Positions 41,084-49,363 of a stretch of 57,339 bases of DNA are shown here, in pieces (position 1 is the first letter of the stretch; each line of letters starts with the position of its first letter). The stretch comes from Bradyrhizobium cenepequi (lineage in GTDB: Bacteria; Pseudomonadota; Alphaproteobacteria; Rhizobiales; Xanthobacteraceae). The position numbers and the translations under genes are program-made. The stretch is taken from contig NZ_JAGKJI010000043.1 in the NCBI RefSeq assembly GCF_020329485.1, positions 1-57,339 on the forward strand, read 5' to 3'. The notes below the pieces were generated by a model. It saw only the letters and a list, made by a program, of their open reading frames with translations. It did not search any database and was not told the DNA's origin.

Positions 41084-42157
41084 TCAGGCCGCAGTCCGAA
41101 ACAGCATAGTCTCCGCGATCAATCCGGGTCCGAACGACATCGCGCAGCCGGTACGGCCCCGCGCGCCCGAGCGGAGCAGGTTATCGAGGACGAACATGAC
41201 GGTTGCAGAGGACATGTTGCCATAGCGGCGCAAGATATCGCGCGACGACGTCAACGCCGCCGGCGCCAGGCCGAGAGCGCGCTCGACCGCGTCGAGTACG
41301 GTGCGGCCACCGGGATGCACGGCCCAAAGATCGATCGAAGCGACGGATGCCCCGGCAAGAATTTCGCTTCCGTATTCGCGTAAGCCGTCATGGATTGCGG
41401 CAGGGACGGCTCCCGACAACACCATGTCGAAACCGGCTTCGCGGATATTCCAGGTGATCAGCCCGCGGGTGCCGGGCACCAGCACGGCGTGGAAGCTGTC
41501 GAGGACGGCGCCGATGGGATCCGCACTCACGATAGATGCCGCGCACCCGTCGCCGAACAGAAGGAACGATAGCATTTGCTCCAGGTCGGTCGTGTCCTTT
41601 AAGTGCAGGGTGCAAAGCTCAAGGTTGACGATCAGCACTCGCGCGGATGCCTCCGAGCGAACGATGTGACGCGCGAGCTTGAGCGCATTGATGGCGGCGT
41701 AGCAGCCCATGAATCCGATTGTCGTACGTTCGACCGTGCTCGGAAGCCGACAGCGCTCGATGAGTTCGAGATCGAGGCCAGGTGCGGAGAAGCCGGTGCA
41801 ACAGGTTATCAGCAGATGGGTAATGCGGTCGCGCTCCGCTCCAAGCTGCAAACGATCGACCGCGGCTTCCGCCAGCGCCGGCGCGTGCTGTTCGAACCGC
41901 CGCATCCGCACTGCCGTGTCGGGGAAATTGCTGCGCGGATAGAAGCCTTTGCTACGGACGCGGTCATCTTCCGTCAACTCGCTGGACGCGAGACACGAAT
42001 ACCGGTGCTCAATTCCCGACTTATCGGCCATGCGCTGAAAGAGGCGCGAATTGCGTCGGTCGTCGTCAAGCAGCGACTGTGCGAACCTGCGAAAGGCATC
42101 ATGAACGTCATGGGGCGGCACCGCCGTCGCGACGCGATTGACGTATGCTGTGTGCAA
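41084..42157 (-). CDS. type III polyketide synthase (chalcone/alkylresorcinol synthase-like)
   Basis: With a TTG start at 42157 (GGAG nine bases upstream) the protein has 357 residues, the usual length; an ATG at 42232 would add 25 poorly composed residues. The triad is visible: Cys152 in TTIGFMGCYAAINALK, His281 in LWAVHPGGRTVLDA and Asn314 in RRYGNMSSATVMFVLD, plus the late SFGPGLIAETM loop. The opening NRVATAVPPHDVHDAF and SGIEHRYSCL are usual for bacterial members. The enzyme condenses malonyl-CoA units onto an acyl starter to give pyrones, resorcinols or phloroglucinols. It heads an operon with a methyltransferase, flavoprotein and exporter. Confidence 0.92.
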   Translation of the reverse strand: MHTAYVNRVATAVPPHDVHDAFRRFAQSLLDDDRRNSRLFQRMADKSGIEHRYSCLASSELTEDDRVRSKGFYPRSNFPDTAVRMRRFEQHAPALAEAAVDRLQLGAERDRITHLLITCCTGFSAPGLDLELIERCRLPSTVERTTIGFMGCYAAINALKLARHIVRSEASARVLIVNLELCTLHLKDTTDLEQMLSFLLFGDGCAASIVSADPIGAVLDSFHAVLVPGTRGLITWNIREAGFDMVLSGAVPAAIHDGLREYGSEILAGASVASIDLWAVHPGGRTVLDAVERALGLAPAALTSSRDILRRYGNMSSATVMFVLDNLLRSGARGRTGCAMSFGPGLIAETMLFRTAA

Positions 42158-42532
42158 GGTGCAGTTCTCCGTTCGAGACCGCCGCGATGGGTGAGCGCCG
42201 CGCGGATGAGAAACACCAGCCGATGGGATCATTGCGCCTGGCGATGAGACCCGTCTTGTCACGATTGCGATCCGGTTCCTTGAACCGTTAGAAAGCCACC
42301 GCGCCCGGGGCGGATCAGTAGCCCGACGTGGGCTCACAAAATTGCCTAGTTATTTGGCTGCTCCATAGGCGTTAAACGGCCAAGCAGGCCGAACCATTGC
42401 ACCATTGCGCTCCTATGAGGCATTCGAGCGAATTGTGGCTTCCGCAACTATCTCACGCAGCTGTGACCCGAATTTCGCGGGCGAAATAATACCTGTGGAG
42501 TCTGTAAGAGTGGGATGGCGAGAGCCGAATAG
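42158..42532. promoter_or_regulatory. 375-bp divergent intergenic region between the PKS operon and the ECF sigma gene
   Basis: It must contain promoters for both directions. No classic -35/-10 pair is clear. AT-richer DNA lies around 42340-42380 (TAGTTATTTGG). The stretch GTGACCCGAATTTCGC at about 42463 could be an ECF-type element for sigma autoregulation, but this is weak. Confidence 0.4.
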
Positions 42533-43141
42533 ATGACCGTAGAAGAGCGCGAGCAGCGCTGGGCGGAGGCCATGCGCGCCGAGCGGCGCGGCGAAGCCGT
42601 CGCATATGAGCGCATGCTCAAAGAGGTTGCGACTGCGCTGCGTCGGTCGCTTGCGCCGCGTCTCGCTCGCGTGGGACTCGGCGGGCATGAGGCTGAAGAT
42701 TTGGTCCAGGAGATACTTATCGGCTTGCACAGCAAGCGGGATACGTGGGATCCGGCGCGCTCGTTCCTGCCATGGTTGCACGCGATCGCTCGCTACAAGC
42801 TCATCGACTTCATGCGCCAGCGCCGACGTGACACGCGGCGGCGTGTCGATCTGCCCCTTGTGGATTGGCTCGAAATGGTCGAGTCGCCCGCCGACGAGGC
42901 CAATTGCTCAACGTGGGAAGTGGATCGGCATCTTGCCGTGTTGCCCGTCAGTCAACGCAAGATCGTCCGCGCGATCGCGATCGAAGGCGCATCCGTCCGC
43001 AATGTCGCCCGGGGCCTTGCGACCAGCGAGGGCGCAGTTCGGATGACGCTGCACCGCGCGATCAGGCGCCTTCTGGGCGCTGCAGAACCTGGTCCGGCGA
43101 TCGAACCACCCTCAAGAGACGAGCATGACAAGAACCGATGA
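42533..43141 (+). CDS. ECF-type RNA polymerase sigma factor
   Basis: 202 residues. Region 2: VGLGGHEAEDLVQEILIGLH then WDPARSFLPWLHAIARYKLI and DFMRQRRRD (about 49-100). Region 4: LPVSQRKIVRAIAIEGASVR then NVARGLATSEGAVRMTLHRA (about 140-185). The next gene encodes a DUF1109 membrane protein and overlaps by 17 bases, the sigma/NrsF arrangement known from Caulobacter (SigF/NrsF type) and rhizobia, where it answers metal or oxidative stress. The start ATG 42533 has no strong ribosome-binding site (GAATAG upstream). It is divergent from the PKS operon, which it might control. Confidence 0.9.
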   Translation: MTVEEREQRWAEAMRAERRGEAVAYERMLKEVATALRRSLAPRLARVGLGGHEAEDLVQEILIGLHSKRDTWDPARSFLPWLHAIARYKLIDFMRQRRRDTRRRVDLPLVDWLEMVESPADEANCSTWEVDRHLAVLPVSQRKIVRAIAIEGASVRNVARGLATSEGAVRMTLHRAIRRLLGAAEPGPAIEPPSRDEHDKNR

Positions 43142-43760
43142 TCTCATTCGTTCCCTTGCGAGCGCGGCTGGCAGGCCGCGGAGCAGCGCTTCCCTCCAGG
43201 CCGTCCTTGCAATCACCGGCGCCGCGTCACTTGCCTGCGCGCTCGTTCTTGTCTTTTCGGTCATCGGCATCCGCCAAGACTTCGCCGATATGGCGGTCCG
43301 CCTGCCGTTCGCGTTCAAGCTTGCCTACACGGTCGCATTGGTGGTCGGGTCGTCCGTCGTGGCGCTCTATGCCGCGACGCCCGGCGCGTCAGCGACCGCG
43401 CTATACACTATATTGCCAGCGGTCATTTTGCTGGCTTTGGGCGTCATATTCGATCCAACCGCTTCTCCGATCATGGGAAGGACCAACACTGCCGTTGCCC
43501 TCTGCGTGGGCTCCATTCTTTTTCTTTCGCTGCCAGCCATGATCCTGACCTTCCTCGTCGTCATGCGGAGAGGCGCGCCGACGCAGCCTCTCTTTGCGGG
43601 AGCAGTCATTGGAGTGCTTGCCGCGTCTGTCGGCGCCCTGGCCTATACGGTCGCCTGCAAGAATGACGGCATGGCTTTCGTCGCGATCTGGTACGCAGTG
43701 GCCTGCGCCATCATGGCGGCCATTGGCGCCGTCGCGGGGCACCGTGTCCTGCGTTGGTGA
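43125..43760 (+). CDS. DUF1109/NrsF-type membrane anti-sigma factor
   Basis: 211 residues. A short cytoplasmic start (TRTDDLIRSLASAAGR) is followed by six hydrophobic helices: SLQAVLAITGAASLACALVL, FKLAYTVALVVGSSVVALYA, ALYTILPAVILLALGVIF, ALCVGSILFLSLPAMILTFL, PLFAGAVIGVLAASVGALAY and WYAVACAIMAAIGAVAGH. This is the DUF1109 layout. The protein holds the ECF sigma factor at the inner membrane and releases it on a signal. The overlap with the sigma gene supports coupled translation. The next 270 bases show nothing. Confidence 0.9.
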   Translation: MTRTDDLIRSLASAAGRPRSSASLQAVLAITGAASLACALVLVFSVIGIRQDFADMAVRLPFAFKLAYTVALVVGSSVVALYAATPGASATALYTILPAVILLALGVIFDPTASPIMGRTNTAVALCVGSILFLSLPAMILTFLVVMRRGAPTQPLFAGAVIGVLAASVGALAYTVACKNDGMAFVAIWYAVACAIMAAIGAVAGHRVLRW

Positions 43761-44030
43761 GATGGGGCGCTGAGTCGGTGTCGCTACAACTTGGGTCCGA
43801 ACTGCTCCGCGGGCGCAGCGATTCGCTTGATCTTCGAGCACCGCAGCATTGCCGGGCTTCTGTCCGACTGAGTGCGCCAGTTTCCCATCCCTCGGGGATA
43901 AGCAGCCAGAGCAGTTTGCCGAGGGTCCGGCGTCGGAAATTAAAGGCCTGACCGCCCGGCCGAGCAGCCGCAGGCGGACAGCGGATAGCATCGGAAGTGC
44001 GCGCCCAGGAGTTGCAGTTGTTCCGTGCGC

Positions 44031-45137
44031 TTAGTTTTGAAGTCGCGGAATGAGGCGCGTGGCATTGCCGCTGCCGATGGACCCCAATTCGGTCACGGAC
44101 AGATCAACCTCTTCCAAATCCTTGAATTGACCTAATCCAAATAGGGATAATCGGTCCCGTAGGTGATTTGAGACGTGGGCACGAGCTTGGTCAGAGCCGC
44201 CATCGTCGGCGCGCTGGTCGCGTTGGCTGTATCGTAATTGAGCCGCCGCAGTTCGCCGATGATTCCCTCGGGCGCGAACTCCTTCGAATTCGGGCGTTTC
44301 CCATAGAAGGCGTCAATACGACCCGCCATCATCGGGATTGTTCCGCCGGCGTGCGAGAATAGCCACCGGATTTGGCGCCAGCGTGCAAAGCTGCCGGCGA
44401 GCAGGAGGCTGGTGACGCATCGCGTCGTGTCGTGTGGAACTTCAATGACCGCAGGAAATGTGCCGACGCTAAGGTTGCCGCAACAGTTGGCAACGAGGGG
44501 ATGAACGTATACGACGGCGCCCCGCCGATTGAGTTGATCGAACACCGGCTCGTATTTGCGATTCCCCAGCCACTTGTCACCGTAGCGCGACTGGAGGCCG
44601 ATGCCGTCTGCCTTCAATGTGTCGAACGCATATTCAATTTCCTTGAGCGTTCGGTCGATGTCGATCATCGACAGAGTCGCGAACAGTCCAAAGCGGCCGG
44701 GTTTCTCGCGCATCCATTCGGCGGCATAGTCATTGCAGTCACGGGCCATTTGGCTGGCCATCTCGGCATCGAGATCGAACCAGACGCCCGGGGGTCGAAG
44801 CGATCGACAACACCGCAGTTCGGATGCCCGCCTCGTCCATCTGTTCGATCGCCTTGCTTTTGGACCACGCAACCTGAGAGAGGAAGTGCGGAACTTTGCG
44901 TGCATCTTCCCATTCGAGCCACGCCCTCTGGTAGGCCGGTGGAAAGAAGTGGTGATGGGTGTCGATCAGCGTTGCGGTCGGTGCGGCTGCTGATAGCTTC
45001 GCGGACAAGGCGGTCGTCAACCCAAGCGCGGCGGCGCCGCCGACGAAGCCCCGCCGCGACAAATAACAGCAGGTGCAGCTACCGGACTGATGACGGCCGA
45101 ATTCGCTTGTCATGTAGCTTTTCCAGAGCATTGCCAT
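44031..45137 (-). pseudogene. Tat-exported amidohydrolase (ACMSD-like), two frameshifts
   Basis: N-terminal frame: Tat signal LSRRGFVGGAAALGLTTALS, then LIDTHHHFFPPAYQ (HxH metal site, residues 61-63) to GIRTAVLSIASTPG. At the run CGGGGG near 44790 one extra base shifts the frame; the sense continues GVWFDLDAEMASQMARDCND, KPGRFGLFATLSMIDIDRTL, FSHAGGTIPMM and ITYGTDYPYLD, and then hits TAG at 44132. One base further the original sense resumes (LGQFKDLEEVDLS...GNATRLIPRLQN) to TAA at 44031. The repaired protein is about 368 residues, a complete amidohydrolase_2 with its Asp in GTDYP. The indels could be sequencing errors. Confidence 0.85.
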
Positions 45138-45266
45138 GCCAATATCGACCTGGTACGAGGCGCGATCTCACGCGGATCCATTGGACGTGCATAAGTACGC
45201 CCGCAGGGCCGGTCGACTAGGGTGGGACCTTCATTGAAGCAAGCGTTACCGAACTTGACGCCGCCC

Positions 45267-45758
45267 TCACGGACGGGGCGACGAGATCGTGTAAAGGTTG
45301 TCGAACAGCGCAGAGCCCGTGATCCGGGTGCCGAATTTTTCGGCCAGGGCGATCATGTCGGCGGGCTCAGTCCCTGCGTTCCTTCGAAACAGTTCTTCGA
45401 GTCCTCCGGGGCTGAAGAGCACCAGCATGCGCAGCGGAACGTCTTCCGAAAGATTGCACCAGGCGTGAGGTACGCCTCTGCCGATGGTGATGGACGAACC
45501 GACACCGACTTCCACTCGACTGTCTCCATTCGCGATGAATGCTCTACCCTCCAGAATAATGAAGTGCTCCTCCTCATTATCGTGAACGTGCATGGGCACA
45601 CCGTTTCGGGGGTCCGCGACAATCTCTAGCATCGAATAGGCACCGTCCGTGTCTTCTGAACTTGTGCGGATGAGATAGCGTTCTCCGCGCGTAACCTCCG
45701 ACCACTCGTCCTCACGCGGACTGTTTGAAAAGTTGTTCGGACGATCTTTTTGATTCAT
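45267..45758 (-). CDS. cupin-domain protein
   Basis: 163 residues from ATG 45758. Cupin motif 1 is NGVPMHVHDNEEEHFIILEG, with metal ligands His57, His59 and Glu63/64. Motif 2 contains ITIGRGVPHAWCNL with the last histidine. A C-terminal helix follows (PADMIALAEKFGTRI). It has no signal peptide. Single-domain cupins of this build may be dioxygenases, isomerases or sensors; nothing tells which. It sits next to the frameshifted amidohydrolase on the same strand (129 bp apart) and may have belonged to one small catabolic unit. Confidence 0.85.
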   Translation of the reverse strand: MNQKDRPNNFSNSPREDEWSEVTRGERYLIRTSSEDTDGAYSMLEIVADPRNGVPMHVHDNEEEHFIILEGRAFIANGDSRVEVGVGSSITIGRGVPHAWCNLSEDVPLRMLVLFSPGGLEELFRRNAGTEPADMIALAEKFGTRITGSALFDNLYTISSPRP

Positions 45759-46270
45759 CTCGTTCTACCTACCTGTTCCGCTACTGACGCTCGGCACGCA
45801 TAGCGTCCGACCAGATATATTCTCGCTAGTTCACATCCTACACTTCGTTGTCATTAAACGAATCCATACAGGTACGCGGTAGTTTTTTTCTGCATGAGGC
45901 CGTGTCACTAATCCGTGACGGTGTTGCGCTGCGTACCCTTCGGCCGAACTGTTCTAGGGAAGGTAACGTTCCAGCCGAAATCAACCACGGAGTTTGATCG
46001 ATGAAGAAGCCGGGATAGTCGCAGCATCGCCCGCAAGCGGACTCTTTGCTCAATTGTTTGACGATGGCATCGGCCGCAAAAAGGCAGCGGCCCTCTACGT
46101 TGAACAGGGATCCACTGTCGCAGCGATTTTCGCCAGGCGAACTACTGCGAATGCGTGACACTTGAAGCCGCCCTGGTACGCGGTGTCCAAACTCGACAAC
46201 ACGATCAAACCCGATCTTCAAAGCAGGGGTTGAACAGGCGCCGCCTTCCCAGCCCAGCGGAAAGACATCC
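45759..46270. other. 512-bp gap, no gene recognised
   Basis: The only open frame (minus strand) is a low-quality shadow. A short inverted repeat GTCAC-TAATCC-GTGAC lies near 45905. The right end must hold the promoter of the exported protein at 46271. Confidence 0.45.
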
Positions 46271-46888
46271 ATGCGCAACATCACTGCAAAGCTACTCGTT
46301 GCCACTATCTCGTGCGCTCTACTGAACGTTGTTCCTGCCGCCGCGCAGCAGCAAGGACCATCCCGGATCCGTGGAACCATCGAACGCGTCGAGGGCAACA
46401 ACCTCACCGTCACTGCGCGCGACGGCACAACACAGAAGATCGGCCTGGCGAACGACGTGGTCGTCACCGGTCTCGTCAAGACCACGCTCGCCGACGTGAA
46501 GCCCGGCTCCTACATCGGCGTCACCGGAATGCCCCTGGCCGATGGTAGCCAGAAGGCGATCGCTATCCATATTTTTCCTGAATCAGCGCGTGGCACCGCC
46601 GAGGGCTTTCGGCAGTATGACTTGCGCCCGAACAGCACGATGACCAATGCGACCGTCGCACAGGAAGTCGATGCCAACGATGGCAAGTCCCTCACGGTCA
46701 AATACAAGAACGGCGAAAAGAAAGTCGTCGTTTCACCAGATACGCCGATCGTCGATTTTGTGGATGGCACCAGGAGCGAACTGAAGGCTGGCGTCAGGAT
46801 CATTGCGTTCGTCGCAAAGCAGAGCGATGGCACTCTGTTGTCTAAACGCGTTCTGGCCGGTCGTGACGGCATCACGCCGCCGATGTGA
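46271..46888 (+). CDS. exported beta-rich protein (OB-fold/DUF5666-like)
   Basis: 205 residues. A signal peptide (AKLLVATISCALLNVVPAAA, cleavage about 25) is followed by a strand-rich domain RIRGTIERVEGNNLTVTARD, TTLADVKPGSYIGVTGMPLA DGS-like, which is the metal-/ligand-binding OB-type pattern of DUF5666 proteins. A second similar unit follows (VDANDGKSLTVKYKNGEKKV, DGTRSELKAGVRIIAFVAKQ). Two repeated units suggest an internal duplication. Periplasmic, function unknown. A 194-bp gap separates it from the next exported protein on the same strand. Confidence 0.75.
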   Translation: MRNITAKLLVATISCALLNVVPAAAQQQGPSRIRGTIERVEGNNLTVTARDGTTQKIGLANDVVVTGLVKTTLADVKPGSYIGVTGMPLADGSQKAIAIHIFPESARGTAEGFRQYDLRPNSTMTNATVAQEVDANDGKSLTVKYKNGEKKVVVSPDTPIVDFVDGTRSELKAGVRIIAFVAKQSDGTLLSKRVLAGRDGITPPM

Positions 46889-47082
46889 GCCGCATTCGCT
46901 AACCAGTCAAAGTGTCTACGGAATGCCGCCGCAGCTGGAGGCGACCTTATTCGGTGCATCGTCTCAGTAAGGCGGAACCATCTGGCCGGGTCGGACGGCC
47001 ATCGTCGCCGACGTGAGTAGGAACCGAAGGGGACGACAGCCCGCAACATCGAACACCTTGCACTTGCGAGGAGGACAACTCC

Positions 47083-47577
47083 ATGCTCACCCGCTCGCTA
47101 TGCTCCTTTGCTGTTCTTGCGCTTTTCGCGGGTTCTGCGGTCGCTCAGGACATTCCGGCCAAACTTGTGCCTCCGCAGGAAAGCCTGCTGATCGGAAAGT
47201 ACGCCGCGAAGGGCGTTCAGATATACGTCTGCGGCGCCAAAGGGGGTGCAAACGAATGGGGCTTCAAGGCTCCTGAGGCCGAGCTTATCGACGCGCAGGG
47301 TAGATGGTTCGCCAAGCACTATGCCGGTCCGACCTGGGAAGCTCCCGATGGCTCGAAGATCGTCGGCAAGATTTTAGCAAGCGAGCCCGCTCCGAAGGCG
47401 GACGCAATCTCCTGGCTGCTATTGTCGACAGAATCCTCAGGATCGGGCGTGCTTGCCGGCGCGCATTTCGTGCAACGGGTCAACACCTCCGGAGGCGTCG
47501 GCCCAACCGGCGCGTGTCCGAGGCCCGGAACTGAGCGGCGGGTCGGTTACACGGCTGACTACATCTTCTACAAGTGA
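47083..47577 (+). CDS. exported DUF3455 protein
   Basis: 164 residues, with GAGGAGG before ATG 47083. A signal peptide (SLCSFAVLALFAGSAVAQ) is followed by the DUF3455 features KYAAKGVQIYVCGAKGGANE, WGFKAPEAELIDAQGRWFAK, HYAGPTWEAPDGSKIVGKIL and the C-terminal GTERRVGYTADYIFYK with QRVNTSGGVGPTGACPRPG. The family is widespread in proteobacteria, periplasmic or extracytoplasmic and of unknown function. The fold should be all-beta. The length is normal and the gene looks intact. Confidence 0.85.
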   Translation: MLTRSLCSFAVLALFAGSAVAQDIPAKLVPPQESLLIGKYAAKGVQIYVCGAKGGANEWGFKAPEAELIDAQGRWFAKHYAGPTWEAPDGSKIVGKILASEPAPKADAISWLLLSTESSGSGVLAGAHFVQRVNTSGGVGPTGACPRPGTERRVGYTADYIFYK

Positions 47578-47880
47578 TTATGTTCGCAGTAGCGGCTCGG
47601 CGCTGCGCGGCCAGGCGAGAACCAGCGCCCATGCATTATTGAGAGGTGGACATATTCGCCATTCTCAAGGATCGCCGGAGAATGCAGTCATAAGCTGACG
47701 TTACGGCCTACCCGACACTCGGTTCGCTGTACATCTGGAAGCGAACGTTAGCGGCTCAGTCGGCTACTGGGCAACCGCAGGCAAACTCACCTCCCAGGGC
47801 CGACCCTGGTGGTTCCCGCAGACCTAGCCGCTGTCTTGCAACGCGCGCATGGCATCAGGCGAACAACTCCGGAGGCAACA
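47578..47880. other. 303-bp gap, nothing recognised
   Basis: No convincing open frame, repeat or RNA is seen. Its right end carries the ribosome-binding site CCGGAGG of the next gene. Confidence 0.4.
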
Positions 47881-48147
47881 ATGGCCAGCGAACGTTTTGC
47901 TTACAGGATTTGGTACGTCATCGAAGACGAACGCCAACTGCTCTTCATGTTCAACGCTTCGGACATGATCGACGCCATGCACATGGCCGCCGACTTTTTA
48001 GAGGAAGACTTCAACCCCGCTCGCATCGAAGTCGAGCGCGCTGGCTGCGCGATCCCTGCCCTCGACAGCGACATCATTATCGAGGGCGAAACGAGCTTGG
48101 AGATCGTGTTCGACCAATACGATTTGGCAAAGGGGAAGCTGCGATGA
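47881..48147 (+). CDS. small acidic protein, first gene of an overlapping set
   Basis: 88 residues from ATG 47881, which follows CCGGAGGCAACA. The sequence RFAYRIWYVIEDERQLLFMF, NASDMIDAMHMAADFLEEDF, RIEVERAGCAI is a compact alpha/beta design with no membrane segment. Its last four bases overlap the following start (ATGA). With the next two or three genes it forms a tight set of tiny genes of the kind seen in phage or mobile-element cargo. No family recognised. Confidence 0.65.
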   Translation: MASERFAYRIWYVIEDERQLLFMFNASDMIDAMHMAADFLEEDFNPARIEVERAGCAIPALDSDIIIEGETSLEIVFDQYDLAKGKLR

Positions 48148-48224
48148 TCGCACTCACCCCATTCCTGATGGCCACCGCGATCATCGGTCTCCTGCTGTTC
48201 GTAAGTGGCTGCTGGAAGCGTTGA
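48144..48224 (+). CDS. 26-residue membrane peptide
   Basis: The frame starts with the ATG overlapping the previous stop and reads MIALTPFLMATAIIGLLLFV then SGCWKR. It is a single transmembrane helix with a basic end, and its SGC motif could be a lipid attachment site only if it were at the N-terminus, which it is not. Its TGA overlaps the ATG of the next gene. Start and stop overlaps on both sides are the main evidence that it is translated. Confidence 0.5.
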   Translation: MIALTPFLMATAIIGLLLFVSGCWKR

Positions 48225-48403
48225 TGAGACTCACAGACTTCATCACCCTGATTGTGGCCTGCATCATTGTCTGCGGCGTTATCGTGGCAGCCATACGGTG
48301 CGTGAGAGAGAGGCCGCTGCGATGGTGGGAATACGCCGCAGCCGTAGTGCTAGCCCTGATCTTCGCCTACGGTGTCGCGATCACTCCGATGCCGATCGAT
48401 TAG
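48224..48403 (+). CDS. 59-residue two-helix membrane protein
   Basis: It starts at the ATG sharing one base with the preceding TGA. Two hydrophobic segments, FITLIVACIIVCGVIVAAIR and WWEYAAAVVLALIFAYGVAI, are joined by a basic turn (RCVRERPLR). It resembles phage holin-like or toxin-like small membrane proteins only in general shape. It is part of the overlapping small-gene set. Function unknown. Confidence 0.55.
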   Translation: MRLTDFITLIVACIIVCGVIVAAIRCVRERPLRWWEYAAAVVLALIFAYGVAITPMPID

Positions 48404-48405
48404 CG

Positions 48406-48561
48406 ATGACCCGTCTCGGTGAAGCGCTAATCTGGCTCGCCGTTGTCAGCGGCAAGACCGGACTCCTCTGTGTGAGAGAGCCATCACCGCAGCTCTGCTC
48501 CGGCCCGGTCGCACTTGCCGCGGGCGGTCATATACGAGAGCATACCAATCCGCACTGCTAG
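48406..48561 (+). CDS. possible 51-residue protein ending the small-gene set
   Basis: ATG 48406 lies two bases after the previous TAG. The sequence TRLGEALIWLAVVSGKTGLL then CVREPSPQLCSGPVALAAGG has three cysteines and a hydrophobic start, but no ribosome-binding site of its own. It may be translated by reinitiation or may be fortuitous. No family recognised. Confidence 0.35.
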   Translation: MTRLGEALIWLAVVSGKTGLLCVREPSPQLCSGPVALAAGGHIREHTNPHC

Positions 48562-48575
48562 ACAATGCTGCGCCT

Positions 48576-48675
48576 CGTGTATGTCTCTTGTGGGTCATTT
48601 TCGACCGAGTCAGCACGTTTTTGTCCTGGCCAACTTCCGCGTGGTCCCGAAAGCGGACGTTCGAGGCCGGGCTGG
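48576..48675. repeat. dispersed Bradyrhizobium-type intergenic repeat, longer copy
   Basis: The stretch TGTCTCTTGTGGGTCATTTT, then GACCGAGTCAGCACG and CTTCCGCGTGGTCCCGAAAG CGGACG-like end, is familiar to me from many Bradyrhizobium intergenic regions. It shares the GGGTCA and CGGA(C/A)GT elements with the shorter copies in this window. The family identity is from memory. Confidence 0.4.
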
Positions 48676-48753
48676 CGACAAGCAACAAGCAGGCCGTGTT
48701 GAGGTCGGTAGTAGGGCCGTGATCCAAGCTCCCAACCGGGAGCCTCGAATCAT

Positions 48754-49360
48754 GCCATGGTCAAGCGGCGGGGACTGCCCAGCCAGGGATGGCAGACCTT
48801 CCTGCGCAATCACGCGCCGGACATTGCCGCCCTGGACCTGTTCGCGGTTCCAACGATCCGTTTCGACCTGCTCTATGTCTTCGTCATCGTCCGGCTGGAC
48901 CGCAGGGACGTTGTCTGGATCAACGTCACAACAAATCCGAACGCCGAATGGGTCGCGCGTCAAATAACGAAGGCATTCCCCTGGAACTAGGCTCCGCGCT
49001 ACATGATTCCGGACCGTGATCGGATCTATGGTGCGGTCGTCAGACGCCGACTGCGTGCCATGGGCATCCGGGACAAGCCTATCTCGCCGGCCTCACCCTG
49101 GCAGAATGGCTTTGCAAAACGGCTGATCGGATCGATCCGGCGTGAGTGTGTGGACCACGTCATTGTTTTGGGCGAGATGCATTTGCGTCGGATCCTGCAA
49201 TGCTACGCCGTCTATTATAATGACGTAAGAACGCACCGGTCGTTGGACAAAGACGCGCCGCTTGTTCGCCCGATTCAGCGGACCGGAAGTATCAAATCAC
49301 ACACCATCCTCGGCGGTCTTCACCACCACTACGTTCGGGTGTAGCTGGTTTTCGGTACAC
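48754..49360 (+). mobile_element. IS-B relic A: C-terminal two-thirds of the transposase, plus strand
   Basis: It begins inside the transposase (MVKRRGLPSQGWQTFLRNHA), continues IAALDLFAVPTIRFDLLYVF with the first Asp, meets TAG at 48988 (expected Glu codon, PWDEAP to PWN-stop-AP), resumes in frame YMIPDRDRIYGAVV and ends HTILGGLHHHYVRV before the terminal repeat GGTTTTCGGTACAC (49347-49360). The catalytic Glu is changed to Lys (NGFAKRLIGS where the intact copy has FAERLIGS). The 5' part of the element is missing. It is thus inactive three times over. Confidence 0.85.
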
Positions 49361-49363
49361 ACA

